Positions 1 through 8,713 are shown, numbered from the stretch's first letter. The stretch is DNA of 42,544 nt from JBJSXF01 sp046086225 (GCA_046086225.1 JBJSXF010000064.1:1-42544); one strand, 5' to 3'. The notes: generated by a model from the letters alone, not told the origin. A program made the numbers and translations.

Positions 1-209
1 ACGGCGGGCTCGGCGAGGTAGACGTCGATCGTCGCCATCCGCTCGGCCGAAGGGTCGCGGGTCCAGACGCCCTGGGGGCCGCGGAAGTCGGGGATCCCCG
101 ATTCGGTGGAGATGCCCGCCCCGGTGAGGGCCACGACCCGCTGGGCCGCGCCGAGCCAGGAGGCGACCGTCTCGATGGCGGCTCCGGTGTCGTCGGTGGG
201 CTCGGCCAC
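1..209 (-). CDS. Sirtuin-family NAD-dependent protein deacylase, N-terminal part (cut by window edge)
   Basis: The reverse strand reads from a GTG at 209 without a stop to the window edge (about 69 residues). It contains the sirtuin NAD-binding signature GAGISTESGIPDFRG followed by PQGVWT, so the protein should remove acyl groups from lysines using NAD+. The catalytic His and any Cys4 zinc site lie outside the window. The GTG is the first start in frame before the conserved GAGIS block and leaves a normal short N-terminus of about 28 residues. The sirtuin sits next to propionate and acyl-CoA genes, where bacterial sirtuins often act on acyl-CoA synthetases, but that link is inference. Confidence 0.9.
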   Translation of the reverse strand, partial: MAEPTDDTGAAIETVASWLGAAQRVVALTGAGISTESGIPDFRGPQGVWTRDPSAERMATIDVYLAEPA

Positions 210-240
210 GGGCCGAGGGTACCGGCGCGGGCCGAGGGGG

Positions 241-284
241 CCGGCGGGACGGAGCGCACTCAGGGGGCTGCTCCGTCCCGCCGG
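241..284 (-). terminator. Strong hairpin after the 289-942 gene
   Basis: A perfect 15-bp inverted repeat (241-255 with 270-284, 14-nt loop) begins 4 nt beyond the stop codon at 289. It is very GC-rich and has no T-tract on either side, so it is a terminator or RNA 3'-end stabiliser of the U-less kind rather than a classical intrinsic terminator. Confidence 0.6.
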
Positions 285-288
285 ATCG

Positions 289-942
289 CTACCGGCGGGG
301 GACGGGGGCCGGTAGCGAGTTCGCGAACGTGTCGTCGTCGGCGCCGGATGCTGCGGTGGCGCTCTCGGCGGCGGCCTGCGCCCGGGCCCATCGCACCGCC
401 TCGTGCGCGAGGGCCGGGTGGAATCCGCCGGCGTGGAGCGCCCGCTCGATCGTGTCGATCGGATCGCCCTGAGCGAGCATCGTGAGCGCGAACCGGCGGG
501 CCCGGCGGCGGGCGAACTCGACCGGCACCGCCCCTTGCGCGGCGAGCCACTCGGCGTGGCGTTCCTGGAGGGCGACGGGCAGGCGGCGGACGTGGCGCCG
601 TTGCACCGGGGGGAGGCTCCGGCGCACGGCGACGGTGGTGTCGTCGGCGGCGCACGCGAGGTCGAACTGCTGCAGCCGGTGCAGGCTCCGCACGAGCGGG
701 GAGTGCTGGCCCTCGCGGTTGCCGAGCCCGAGGGCGGCGGCCGTGTCGGCCACGGGCAGGTCGAGGCCGGCCGGGTCGACCTCGAAGCGGTCGGCGAGGT
801 GGCGGAGCAGCAGCAGCGCGGTCGGCCCGAGGGTGGGGAGCCAGAACGTCTCGGCGTACCAACTGCGGGGATCGTGCCCCGTCGTATCGAGCATCGGGTC
901 GGGCCAGGGGGTGACTCTGATCGCAGCGGGCATCGGTTCCAT
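289..942 (-). CDS. Uncharacterised protein, 217 aa
   Basis: I do not recognise a family. The protein has a compact N-terminal part with an aromatic/hydrophobic stretch (WYAETFWLPTLGP, then ALLLLRHLADRFE), a middle that looks helical with a possible winged-helix feel (LPVADTAAALGLG, LVRSLHRLQQFDLA, then VRRSLPPV), and an Arg/Ala-rich helical C-terminus. A small DNA-binding fold is possible but unproven. Codon use and the following hairpin support a real gene. The start is uncertain: ATG codons in frame lie at 987, 942 and 933; no convincing Shine-Dalgarno site picks one. It is transcribed away from the mutase gene across an intergenic region with a palindrome. Confidence 0.65.
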   Translation of the reverse strand: MEPMPAAIRVTPWPDPMLDTTGHDPRSWYAETFWLPTLGPTALLLLRHLADRFEVDPAGLDLPVADTAAALGLGNREGQHSPLVRSLHRLQQFDLACAADDTTVAVRRSLPPVQRRHVRRLPVALQERHAEWLAAQGAVPVEFARRRARRFALTMLAQGDPIDTIERALHAGGFHPALAHEAVRWARAQAAAESATAASGADDDTFANSLPAPVPRR

Positions 943-967
943 CCGTCCGTCGGGCCGAGGGGAGAGT

Positions 968-996
968 GTGACAAGTTGTGTCAGCATGGATAACAC
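968..996 (+). promoter_or_regulatory. AT-richer island with palindrome between divergent genes
   Basis: The sequence TGACAAGTTGTGTCA (969-983) is an inverted repeat TGACA-N5-TGTCA in otherwise GC-rich DNA. A weak plus-strand promoter can be drawn from GTGACA (968-973) and TAACAC (991-996) with a 17-nt spacer. The palindrome would lie in a position suited to control the mutase, the 289-942 gene, or both. No matching regulator can be named. Confidence 0.3.
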
Positions 997-1097
997 GGGG
1001 GGAGAGGGCCGACAACTGGGAATGGCTGGGAACCCTGGGCGGCCGGCGGGGTGGTCGGCTTCGCGGCGCCCGGGCCCTGCGTGGTTCACTGCTGCCC

Positions 1098-3233
1098 ATG
1101 GCCGACCTCGATCGCTGGCGTGACCTCGCCGCCAAGGAGCTGCGGGGCACCGACCCCGCCGACCTCGTCTGGGAGACCCCCGAGGGGATCCCCGTCAACC
1201 CGCTCTACACGGCGGCCGATCTCGAGGCGCTCGATCTCGCCGGGGCTCTGCCCGGGGTCGAGCCGTTCGTCCGGGGGCCCCGGGCCACCATGTACGCCAA
1301 CCGGCCCTGGACGATCCGGCAGTACGCGGGCTTCTCGACCGCCGAGGAGTCGAACGCGTTCTACCGGCAGAACCTCGCCGCCGGGCAGATGGGCCTCTCG
1401 GTGGCCTTCGACCTCGCAACGCACCGCGGCTACGACAGCGACCACCCGCGCGTCGTCGGCGACGTGGGCAAGGCGGGCGTCGCGATCGACTCGGTCGAGG
1501 ACATGAAGGCGCTGTTCGACGGCATCCCGCTCGACAAGATGTCGGTGTCGATGACGATGAACGGCGCGGTGCTGCCGGTGCTCGCGGGCTACGTCGTCGC
1601 GGCCGAGGAGCAGGGCGTCGGCCAGGACCAGCTCACGGGGACCATCCAGAACGACATCCTCAAGGAGTTCATGGTCCGCAACACCTACATCTATCCGCCG
1701 GCTCCGAGCATGCGGATCGTGACCGACATCATCGAGCACACCGCGAAGCACATGCCGCGCTTCAACTCGATCTCGATCTCCGGCTACCACATGCAGGAGG
1801 CGGGCGCGACGGCCGTGCAGGAGCTCGGCTTCACCCTCGCCGACGGCCTCGAGTACGCGCGCCACGCGACCGCGCGCGGGCTCGACATCGACGATTTCGC
1901 CGGCCGCCTCTCGTTCTTCTTCGCGATCGGCATGAACTTCTTCATGGAGATCGCCAAGCTCAGAGCCGCCCGACTCCTGTGGGCCCGGCTCATGACCGAC
2001 CTCGGCGCGAAGAAGCCCGGTTCGAAGATGCTGCGCACCCATTGCCAGACCTCGGGGGTGTCGCTCACCGAGCAGGACCCGTACAACAACGTGGTCCGCA
2101 CCGCGTACGAAGCGATGGCCGCGGTGCTCGGCGGCACCCAGAGCCTCCACACCAACAGCTTCGACGAGGCGATCGCCCTGCCGTCCGACTTCGCATCGCG
2201 CATCGCCCGCAACACCCAGCTCATCCTCGCCGAGGAGACCGGGGTCACCCGGGTCATCGACCCGCTCGGCGGCTCGTACTACATCGAGTCGCTCACCCAC
2301 TCGCTTGCGGCGGCGGCATGGGAGCTCATCGAGGAGGTCGAGGCACTCGGCGGCATGACCAAGGCCGTCGAGTCGGGCATGCCGAAGCTGCGCATCGAGG
2401 AGGCGGCGGCCCGCCGTCAGGCCGCCATCGACCGCGGCGAGGAGACCATCGTCGGCGTCAACAAGTACCGGCTCGAGAACGAGCCGCCGGTCGACGTGCG
2501 CGAGATCGACAACACCGAGGTGCGGCGGCAGCAGATCGCCCGGCTTGAGGAGATCCGGCGCACCCGCGACTCGGCCCGCGTCGAGCAGACCCTCGCGGCG
2601 CTCACGGCGGCGGCGAACGACGGCACCGGCAACCTGCTCGAGCTCTCGATCGAGGCGACGCGAGCCCGGGCGACGGTCGGGGAGATCTCCGACGCGCTCG
2701 AACGGGCCTTCGGCCGTTACCGGGCCAACATCCGTACGATCTCCGGCGTGTACGGGCAGGCCTACCGGGGTGATGCCGAGTTCGCGGCGATCCGGGCGGA
2801 CGTCGAGGCATTCGCCGCGGCCGAGGGTCGACGACCCCGCATCCTCGTCTCCAAGCTCGGGCAGGACGGTCACGACCGCGGGGCCAAGGTCATCGCCACC
2901 GCCTTCGCCGATCTCGGCTTCGACGTCGACATCGGCCCGCTCTTCCAGACGCCCGAGGAGGCGGCCCGGGAGGCGGTCGAGAACGACGTGCACGTCGTGG
3001 GCGTGTCGAGTCAGGCGGCCGGCCACAAGACGCTCGTGCCCCAGCTCATCGCCGCGCTGCGCGCCGAGGGGGCGCGCGACGTGGTCGTGGTCGTCGGCGG
3101 GGTGATCCCGCAGTCCGACTACGCGTTCCTCGAAGCGGAGGGAGTCGCCGCGGTGTTCGGGCCGGGCAGCAACATCCCGCGGGCGGCCGCCCGGATCCTC
3201 TCGCTCGTGCGCGAGCGGCGCGCGGCGGCTTGA
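1098..3233 (+). CDS. mutB: Methylmalonyl-CoA mutase, catalytic (large) subunit
   Basis: A 711-residue adenosylcobalamin enzyme that interconverts methylmalonyl-CoA and succinyl-CoA, linking propionate, odd-chain and branched-chain degradation to the TCA cycle. The TIM-barrel substrate domain comes first (TIRQYAGF at about 72-79; FMVRNTYIYPP at about 191), and a B12-binding domain follows with KLGQDGHDRG at 586-595, giving His592 as cobalt ligand, then GVSSQAAGH and VVGGVIP. Tyr76 and Arg194 keep the 118-residue spacing of Tyr89/Arg207 in the Propionibacterium enzyme, which favours methylmalonyl-CoA over isobutyryl-CoA as substrate. ATG 1098 was chosen because homology begins there; a longer frame upstream is probably not used. 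No small subunit is adjacent, so a homodimer like E. coli Sbm is likely. The stop overlaps meaB. Confidence 0.96.
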   Translation: MADLDRWRDLAAKELRGTDPADLVWETPEGIPVNPLYTAADLEALDLAGALPGVEPFVRGPRATMYANRPWTIRQYAGFSTAEESNAFYRQNLAAGQMGLSVAFDLATHRGYDSDHPRVVGDVGKAGVAIDSVEDMKALFDGIPLDKMSVSMTMNGAVLPVLAGYVVAAEEQGVGQDQLTGTIQNDILKEFMVRNTYIYPPAPSMRIVTDIIEHTAKHMPRFNSISISGYHMQEAGATAVQELGFTLADGLEYARHATARGLDIDDFAGRLSFFFAIGMNFFMEIAKLRAARLLWARLMTDLGAKKPGSKMLRTHCQTSGVSLTEQDPYNNVVRTAYEAMAAVLGGTQSLHTNSFDEAIALPSDFASRIARNTQLILAEETGVTRVIDPLGGSYYIESLTHSLAAAAWELIEEVEALGGMTKAVESGMPKLRIEEAAARRQAAIDRGEETIVGVNKYRLENEPPVDVREIDNTEVRRQQIARLEEIRRTRDSARVEQTLAALTAAANDGTGNLLELSIEATRARATVGEISDALERAFGRYRANIRTISGVYGQAYRGDAEFAAIRADVEAFAAAEGRRPRILVSKLGQDGHDRGAKVIATAFADLGFDVDIGPLFQTPEEAAREAVENDVHVVGVSSQAAGHKTLVPQLIAALRAEGARDVVVVVGGVIPQSDYAFLEAEGVAAVFGPGSNIPRAAARILSLVRERRAAA

Positions 3234-4186
3234 GCCTCGCCGCCGAGGTCCGCGCCGGCGACCGGCGGTCCCTGGCCCGGGCGATCACGCTCGTCGAGTC
3301 GACGCGGCCTGATCACCGGGCGGAGGCGGCGGAACTCCTCGACGGTGTGCTCGACGCGACCGGCGGGGCGATCCGCGTCGGGGTGAGCGGTGCGCCCGGG
3401 GCCGGGAAATCGACCTTCATCGAAGCGCTGGGTCTGCACCTCGTCGATGCCGGACACCGGGTCGCGGTGCTCGCCGTCGACCCGTCGAGCGCGCGCAGCG
3501 GCGGGTCGATCCTCGGTGACAAGACGCGCATGGAGGAGCTCTCACGCCGACCCGAGGCGTTCATCCGGCCGTCACCGGCCGGGGGCACGCTCGGCGGGGT
3601 GGCCCGCCGCACCCGCGAGGCGCTGCTCTGCTGCGAGGCAGCCGGCTTCGGGGTCGTGCTGGTCGAGACGGTGGGCGTCGGCCAGTCGGAGATCGCGGTG
3701 GCGGGCATGGTCGACCACTTCGTGCTCCTCCTCGCGCCCGGCGCGGGAGACGACCTCCAGGGCGTGAAGCGCGGGATCGTCGAGCTCGCCGACCTCGTGG
3801 TGGTCAACAAGGCCGACGGCGCGCTCGCCGACGCGGCTCGGCACACCGCCGCCGATTACGCGCACGCCTTGCACATCGTGGGGTCGGGTGCGCCGGTGCT
3901 GCTCGCATCGGCCCGGGAGGGCACCGGTGTGGCCGAGGTGTGGTCGGCGGTCGAGGTGGCCGCCGCCGAAGGGCGAGAAGGCGGCGCGACCGAACGGCGA
4001 CGGCGATCCCAGGCCCGCGAGTGGATGTGGTCCGAGGTGACCGAGACGATCGTCGAGGAGGTGCGGGCCGACCCCGCCGTGCACAATGAGGTCGCTGCGC
4101 TCGAGCAGGACGTCGCCGACGGCCGTTGCTCGCCGGCCTCGGCGGCGACGCGGATCCTCGCTGCGTTCCGCGCTCGTCGGCGCTAG
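3230..4186 (+). CDS. meaB: MeaB-type GTPase, methylmalonyl-CoA mutase chaperone
   Basis: A 318-residue G3E-family GTPase (ArgK/MeaB) that gates adenosylcobalamin loading into, and protects, methylmalonyl-CoA mutase. Visible motifs: P-loop GAPGAGKST at 54-62, the DPSS switch region, ETVGVGQSE (switch II) and NKAD base recognition. It starts at TTG inside the mutase stop (overlap TTGA, 3230-3233), so the two are co-transcribed and probably translationally coupled, consistent with a 1:1 functional partnership. Length fits the family. Its TAG stop shares the tetranucleotide CTAG with the stop of the convergent gene at 4183. Confidence 0.96.
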   Translation: MSLAAEVRAGDRRSLARAITLVESTRPDHRAEAAELLDGVLDATGGAIRVGVSGAPGAGKSTFIEALGLHLVDAGHRVAVLAVDPSSARSGGSILGDKTRMEELSRRPEAFIRPSPAGGTLGGVARRTREALLCCEAAGFGVVLVETVGVGQSEIAVAGMVDHFVLLLAPGAGDDLQGVKRGIVELADLVVVNKADGALADAARHTAADYAHALHIVGSGAPVLLASAREGTGVAEVWSAVEVAAAEGREGGATERRRRSQAREWMWSEVTETIVEEVRADPAVHNEVAALEQDVADGRCSPASAATRILAAFRARRR

Positions 4187-4458
4187 CTGGCGCGTCGTCC
4201 GGCGACGGCGTCGCTCTCGGGTCGGATCCGGCGCAGGGCCGCCCGGGCGGCGGCGACGCCTTCGCGACCGATCCGGCGGGTGTACTCGTCGAGCTCCCAC
4301 TCGGGGATCGTGCGCCGGGGCGTGGGGATCAGCCGGAGCTGCCCCGGGGTCGCTTCGGGGGCGTCGGTCTCCGAACTGCCCGAGTGACGCGGCGGGCGCG
4401 AGGTGCTCGGGGCGTTCCGGGTGCTCGGGGTGGGGTCGGACTGCTCGCTCATGGTCAT
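4183..4458 (-). CDS. Small uncharacterised hydrophilic protein, 91 aa
   Basis: A reverse-strand ORF preceded by GGGAG six nt before ATG 4458. The N-terminal half is Ser/Thr/Pro-rich and probably disordered; the C-terminal half looks folded (TIPEWELDEYTRRIG, then a helix with AAARAALRRI). I do not recognise the family. It is convergent with meaB (4-bp overlap at the stops) and divergent from the cysteine desulfurase. A second ATG at 4452 is possible. The good ribosome site and the conserved-looking C-terminal segment argue that it is real. Confidence 0.65.
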   Translation of the reverse strand: MTMSEQSDPTPSTRNAPSTSRPPRHSGSSETDAPEATPGQLRLIPTPRRTIPEWELDEYTRRIGREGVAAARAALRRIRPESDAVAGRRAS

Positions 4459-4534
4459 CAGCGTCTCCCGGGGGTGTGACACTCACTCCGTCCAAAGGTC
4501 CCAACCGGGCGGGCGGCCGCCGCATTCCCGCCCC

Positions 4535-4540
4535 TACGCT
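4535..4540 (+). promoter_or_regulatory. -10 hexamer TACGCT, leaderless start of cysteine desulfurase
   Basis: TACGCT ends 8 nt before GTG 4549 and no Shine-Dalgarno site is present. This matches the TAnnnT/short-spacer pattern seen at thirteen other starts in the window. No clear -35 box. Confidence 0.6.
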
Positions 4541-4548
4541 TGGCGACC

Positions 4549-5703
4549 GTGACCGCGTACCTCGACCACGCGGCGTCCACGCCCATGCGGCCCGAGGCGC
4601 TCGCCGCGATGCTGCCGTTCCTCGCCGAGCACCCCGGCAACCCGTCGGGCACGCACGGCGCGGCCCGGATCGCCAAGTCGGCGCTCGAGGAGGCCCGGGA
4701 GGTCATCGCCGGGTGCTGCGGCGTCGCACCCGATGCCGTGGTCCTCACCGGGGGCGGCAGCGAGGCCGACAACCTCGCCGTGAAGGGCGCGGCGTGGGCG
4801 GCCCGGGGTGCGGAGCCGTCGCTCGACGGGGTCGTGACGACCGGGCTCGAGCACAAGGCGGTCCTCGGCGCGGCCCATCGGCTCGCCGCCGACGGCTTCC
4901 GGGTCACCGAGGTGCCGGGCACCCCGGCCGGAACCCTCGATCTCGACGCGCTCGCCGCCGCGCTCGACGCGCGCACGGCGGTCGTCTCGGTGATGCTCGT
5001 GAACAACGAGACCGGCATCGTGCAGCCCCTCGATGCGGTGGCGGCGCTCGTGCGCGAGCGCGCGCCGCGCGCCGTGCTCCACACCGACGCCGTCCAGGCT
5101 CCCCAGTGGCTCGACCTGCGCACCGCCACGGCGGGGGCTGACCTCGTCGCCCTCTCCGGGCACAAGTTCGGCGGACCGAAGGGAGCGGGTGTGCTCGTCG
5201 TGCGGGGCCGGGTGCCGCTCGTGCCGCTCGTCGAAGGCGGTGGGCACGAGCAGGGGCTGCGGGCCGGAACCCAGGACGTGGCCGGGGTGGTCGCGCTCGC
5301 AACCGCGCTGTCGGTGACCGACACCCGACGGACCACGGAGGTGGCCCGGATCGCCGCCCTCCGCGACCGACTCGAGACCGGGCTCGCGGCCGCGGTACCC
5401 GACGTCGCGGTCAACGGCGATCCTGCCCTCCGGGTGGCCGGGCTGCTCCACCTCCACGTGCCCAGGGTCGAGGCCGAGACGCTCCTCGTCGCCCTCGACC
5501 GGGCCGGGATCGAGGCTGCGGCGGGCTCGGCGTGCAGCTCGGGGGCGATCGATCCGTCGCACGTCCTCACGGCGATGGGTCTGCCCCGTCCGCGGGCGCT
5601 GGCCTCGGTGCGCTTCTCGCTCGGCTGGGCGTCGACCGCCGCCGATGTCGACGCGGCCCTCGCGATCGTTCCCGCCGTGGTAGCCGGGATGTGCGCGGCA
5701 TGA
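4549..5703 (+). CDS. iscS: Cysteine desulfurase (NifS/IscS family)
   Basis: A 384-residue PLP enzyme that removes sulfur from cysteine as a persulfide for Fe-S assembly and tRNA thiolation. The N-terminus YLDHAASTPMRPEA, the PLP-lysine segment SGHKFGGPKGAG and the mobile loop GSACSSGAIDPSHVL with the catalytic Cys place it in the IscS/NifS class. GTG 4549 is preferred to the upstream TTG 4540 because a -10-like TACGCT ends 8 nt before it and the conserved YLDHAA follows at once. It overlaps mnmA by 4 nt (ATGA), so sulfur is probably relayed directly to MnmA; I recall the same pair in mycobacteria. Confidence 0.94.
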   Translation: MTAYLDHAASTPMRPEALAAMLPFLAEHPGNPSGTHGAARIAKSALEEAREVIAGCCGVAPDAVVLTGGGSEADNLAVKGAAWAARGAEPSLDGVVTTGLEHKAVLGAAHRLAADGFRVTEVPGTPAGTLDLDALAAALDARTAVVSVMLVNNETGIVQPLDAVAALVRERAPRAVLHTDAVQAPQWLDLRTATAGADLVALSGHKFGGPKGAGVLVVRGRVPLVPLVEGGGHEQGLRAGTQDVAGVVALATALSVTDTRRTTEVARIAALRDRLETGLAAAVPDVAVNGDPALRVAGLLHLHVPRVEAETLLVALDRAGIEAAAGSACSSGAIDPSHVLTAMGLPRPRALASVRFSLGWASTAADVDAALAIVPAVVAGMCAA

Positions 5704-6719
5704 CCGGCTCGGTGATGGTGATGATGAGCGGCGGCGTCGACTCGTCGGTCGCCGCGGCCATGCTCCGCGACGCCGGCCACGACGTCACCGGGGTCACCCT
5801 CAAACTCTGGGGCGGCCCGTCCGACTCCGGGTGCTGCAGCGTCTCCGACGTGGAGGACGCCCGGCGGGTCGCGGCGCGGCTCGGGATCCCGCACTACGTG
5901 TTCAATCTGGCCGACGAGTTCACGGCTGCGGTCGTCGAGCCCTACACCGAGGCCTACGCCGTCGGCCGCACGCCGAACCCGTGCGTCGAGTGCAACCGAA
6001 CGATGAAGTGGGGGCGGGCCCTGGCGCGGGCCCGGACCCTCGGCTTCGACAAGGTCGCGACCGGACACCACGCCCGCCTGGACGCGGGGACGGCCGGTCC
6101 GGCATTGCGGCGGGCGGTCGACCCGGCCAAGGATCAGAGCTACGTGCTCGCGCTCGTCGAGCACGAAGCGCTCGCGGCGACGTTGCTCCCGGTCGGCGAC
6201 CTGACCAAGGCCGAGGTGCGCGAACGGGCCCGGGCCCTCGACCTGCGCACGGCCGACAAGCCCGAGAGCATGGACGCCTGCTTCATCGAGCGCGGCGGTC
6301 GGCGGGCGTTCCTCGGATCCCGCATCCCCCGGCGCCCGGGACCGATCGTCGATGTCGACGGGACGACCGTCGGCGAGCACGACGGCATCGACCGGTTCAC
6401 CATCGGGCAGCGCCGGGGTCTCGGCGTGGCCCGGGGCGACCGCCGGTTCGTGGTCGACCTCAGCCCCGATACCGCGACCGTCACCGTCGGTCCGCGCGAT
6501 GCGTTGCTGCGCGACCGCCTGGCGATCACCGGACTCGTGTGCCGTCAGCCCGTGCCCACCGAGGTGCTCGTGCAGACCCGGGCGCACGGCGACGCGGTGC
6601 CCGCCCGGGTCGTCGACGCCGAGGTGCGGTTCGCCTTGCCCCAGCCACGGGTCGCGCCGGGTCAGGTCGTGGCGTTCTACGTCGGTGACCGCTGCATCGG
6701 TGGCGCGTACGCGGCCTGA
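5700..6719 (+). CDS. mnmA: tRNA-specific 2-thiouridylase MnmA
   Basis: A 339-residue ATP-pyrophosphatase that 2-thiolates U34 of Glu, Gln and Lys tRNAs using persulfide sulfur. Visible: PP-loop SGGVDSSVA near the N-terminus, NPCVECNRTMKWG (catalytic Cys), GHHARL, DQSYVL, and MDACFIE with the second catalytic Cys; the C-terminal part has the beta-barrel expected of MnmA. ATG 5700 lies inside the cysteine desulfurase stop. Slightly shorter than the usual ~360 residues but with all motifs. Convergent with the membrane protein gene at 6752. Confidence 0.95.
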   Translation: MTGSVMVMMSGGVDSSVAAAMLRDAGHDVTGVTLKLWGGPSDSGCCSVSDVEDARRVAARLGIPHYVFNLADEFTAAVVEPYTEAYAVGRTPNPCVECNRTMKWGRALARARTLGFDKVATGHHARLDAGTAGPALRRAVDPAKDQSYVLALVEHEALAATLLPVGDLTKAEVRERARALDLRTADKPESMDACFIERGGRRAFLGSRIPRRPGPIVDVDGTTVGEHDGIDRFTIGQRRGLGVARGDRRFVVDLSPDTATVTVGPRDALLRDRLAITGLVCRQPVPTEVLVQTRAHGDAVPARVVDAEVRFALPQPRVAPGQVVAFYVGDRCIGGAYAA

Positions 6720-6751
6720 TCCCCGCACCGCAGCCCCGGTCCGGTGTCGGT

Positions 6752-7621
6752 TCAGGCCGCGCCGCTCCGCCCGCGGCGTCCGAGGGCGAGTCGTCGGGCC
6801 CCGACCACCGATACGACGACGGCGTCGGCCTCGACCACCTCGGCCCGATCGCGTCCGCGCCGGCGGGTGAACGGCTGGGGCGCGGTGAAGCCGATGGCGA
6901 CGGCGCTCCACGGTGTGCCGAGCCGCAGGTCGAGCGCCGGGCCCGGCGGCGGCCCGGCCGGAACCTGCTTGACCCCGACGATGTCGGCGTGGCGCACGAG
7001 CGTGGGTTCGGTCAGTGTCAGCGGATCGACGAAGGTGATGCCGGCGGGTACGAGCACGAACCACCGGCGCGAGAGCGCGTGGAGTGACCGCACGAGCACG
7101 ACCGCGACGGCGCCGCCGATGATGCTCGCGACGAACCCGACCGGAGTGCGTCCGGCGGCGACGAGCAATGGGCCCGTGGTGACCGCGACGCTTACCCCGA
7201 TCGCGGCCAGGGGAACGGGCCCGAGGAGGAGCGGGGCCGGGATGCGCAGCGGATGGCGAACCTCGTCGCCGTACGCGAGCGCGTTGGCGGTGGCCGCCGC
7301 GACCGGAGCGCCGAGGACGAGGAAGGCTGCGAGCAGGGCATGCGGGAGCCCGAACCGGCCGACTCCGGTGGCATCGGGCGCGCCGACGATCATCCCGACC
7401 ACGAGGGCGGGCGCCACGATTCGCAGCCCGGTGAGCCCCCACGGTCGCGGGGCGAGGAGCGCGAGCAGCCCGAACGTCCAAGCCGCCCAGGCGAGGACGA
7501 CCATGGTGCGGGCGGTGGCGTCGGCCCAGTCGGAGACGGCGTCACCGAGCGCGGCGCCGGCGGTGAGCGGCAGCAGGATCCAGGCTGCCCGCGCGCACCA
7601 CACCGGGATCGCGGCTCGCAT
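6752..7621 (-). CDS. Polytopic membrane protein with soluble C-terminal domain
   Basis: A 289-residue protein not assigned to a named family. About six hydrophobic segments fill residues ~10-185 (for example AAWILLPLTAGAAL, LLAAFLVLGAPVAAA, LLGPVPLAAIGVSV, VASIIGGAVAVVLV), followed by a soluble C-terminal part (RWFVLVPAGITFVDPLTL onward) that resembles bacterial PH-like domains by its short beta strands; that is inference. ATG 7621 is preceded by GGAG at 5 nt spacing. It is divergent from the MetE-like gene, with 46 bp between starts. Confidence 0.8.
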   Translation of the reverse strand: MRAAIPVWCARAAWILLPLTAGAALGDAVSDWADATARTMVVLAWAAWTFGLLALLAPRPWGLTGLRIVAPALVVGMIVGAPDATGVGRFGLPHALLAAFLVLGAPVAAATANALAYGDEVRHPLRIPAPLLLGPVPLAAIGVSVAVTTGPLLVAAGRTPVGFVASIIGGAVAVVLVRSLHALSRRWFVLVPAGITFVDPLTLTEPTLVRHADIVGVKQVPAGPPPGPALDLRLGTPWSAVAIGFTAPQPFTRRRGRDRAEVVEADAVVVSVVGARRLALGRRGRSGAA

Positions 7622-7657
7622 CTGGACTCCGTTTCGTGGGCGGGGCAACTTCGTTCG

Positions 7658-7663
7658 TATCGT
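7658..7663 (+). promoter_or_regulatory. -10 hexamer TATCGT before the MetE-like gene
   Basis: TATCGT ends 4 nt before ATG 7668 and 7 nt before the adjacent GTG 7671. The 7-nt spacing matches the other leaderless promoters here and favours the GTG as first codon. Confidence 0.55.
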
Positions 7664-7667
7664 ACGG

Positions 7668-8678
7668 ATGGTGATCAGCGAGGCCCGACTCGTCGCCGGA
7701 ACGGCGACCGGGGTGGGGAGCCTGCCGCACTCGGACCCGCACGCTGCCGCCGCGCTCGTCCTCCGACTGCTCCCCGAGCTCCCGCCCGTTCCCGAGCTCC
7801 CGAAGCGCGACCCGCGCGAGGGCCTCGTGGCGCGGTCGGTCTCGGCGATCGAGGGCGTCCGGGTGGCGCCCGACGGCACTGTCGGTCTCGTCGCCCCGGT
7901 CGGGCGCTCGGCCCCGGTCCGGCCCGATCCCGACGACGGCGCCCACACCGGACTCGCCGCCCTCCTCGACGCCATCGCGGTCGCTCCGCATCGGCCCCGG
8001 TCCGTGAAGGTGCAGACCGCGGGTCCGCTCACCCTCGGTCTCGCCCTCGTCACCGCCGGCGTTGCGCCGGCCGAGGCCTTCCCCCTCGCCGCCCGGGTGG
8101 CATCGGCGTGGATCGCCGCGCTCGAGGACCGGGTCGCGACCGCGCTGCCGGACACGGGTGTGCTCGCCGTTCTCGACGAGCCCGCGCTCGTGGTGTGGCG
8201 CGAGCACGACGGACCGATCCCGCGCGACGAGGCCACCGACGTGCTGTCTTCGGTGCTCGCCGGCATCCGGGCGACGGCGGGCGTGCACGTGTGCGGCGCC
8301 GGCGATCTCCGCCTCGCACTCGACGCCGGACCTCGGGTCGTGCACTTCGACGCGGCGGCCTTCGACCTCGACGACGCAGCCCCGCTCGGCCGCTTCCTCG
8401 ACGCCGGGGGCTGGGTGGCGTGGGGTGCGGTTCCGACCCACGGGCCGGTCGGCGAGCACCCGCAGCCGTTGTGGAAGGCGCTCGTCGAGACCTGGTGCGA
8501 GTTGACGCAGCGCGGCTGCGACAGTGCCCGGCTGCGCACCCAGGCGCTCGTCGCGCCGGCGTGCGGACTGGCGGGCCACGGCGTCTCGCAGGCGGAGCGG
8601 GCCCTCGGACTCGCCCACGACATCGGTGCTCGCGTGCACTACCAGGTGGCGGCGGCCCGCCTCTCGGTCGGGGCCTGA
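7668..8678 (+). CDS. MetE C-terminal-like / cobalamin-independent methionine synthase-related protein
   Basis: A 336-residue TIM-barrel protein of the UROD/MetE-like superfamily. It opens with GTATGVGSLPHSDP, has SVKVQTAGPLTL and FDEP-like VLDEPALV segments and HVCGAGD in the position of the MetE metal site (His-x-Cys). It lacks the N-terminal half of full MetE, so it is either a core methyltransferase with an unusual methyl donor or a protein of unknown substrate. I recall a homologue (Rv3015c) in the same place before ligA in M. tuberculosis. The start is ATG 7668 or GTG 7671. Confidence 0.8.
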   Translation: MVISEARLVAGTATGVGSLPHSDPHAAAALVLRLLPELPPVPELPKRDPREGLVARSVSAIEGVRVAPDGTVGLVAPVGRSAPVRPDPDDGAHTGLAALLDAIAVAPHRPRSVKVQTAGPLTLGLALVTAGVAPAEAFPLAARVASAWIAALEDRVATALPDTGVLAVLDEPALVVWREHDGPIPRDEATDVLSSVLAGIRATAGVHVCGAGDLRLALDAGPRVVHFDAAAFDLDDAAPLGRFLDAGGWVAWGAVPTHGPVGEHPQPLWKALVETWCELTQRGCDSARLRTQALVAPACGLAGHGVSQAERALGLAHDIGARVHYQVAAARLSVGA

Positions 8679-8700
8679 CGGCGCGCGCCGACCCCGTCGG

Positions 8701-8706
8701 TAGCCT
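8701..8706 (+). promoter_or_regulatory. -10 hexamer TAGCCT, leaderless ligA start
   Basis: TAGCCT ends 7 nt before GTG 8714; no ribosome-binding site lies between. Confidence 0.6.
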
Positions 8707-8713
8707 CCCCGTT

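Noticed and set aside
4458..7481. A 1007-codon minus-strand ORF opposite the cysteine desulfurase and mnmA
   Set aside because: Arg/Ala/Ser-rich shadow frame; the opposite strand carries well-known genes with full motifs.
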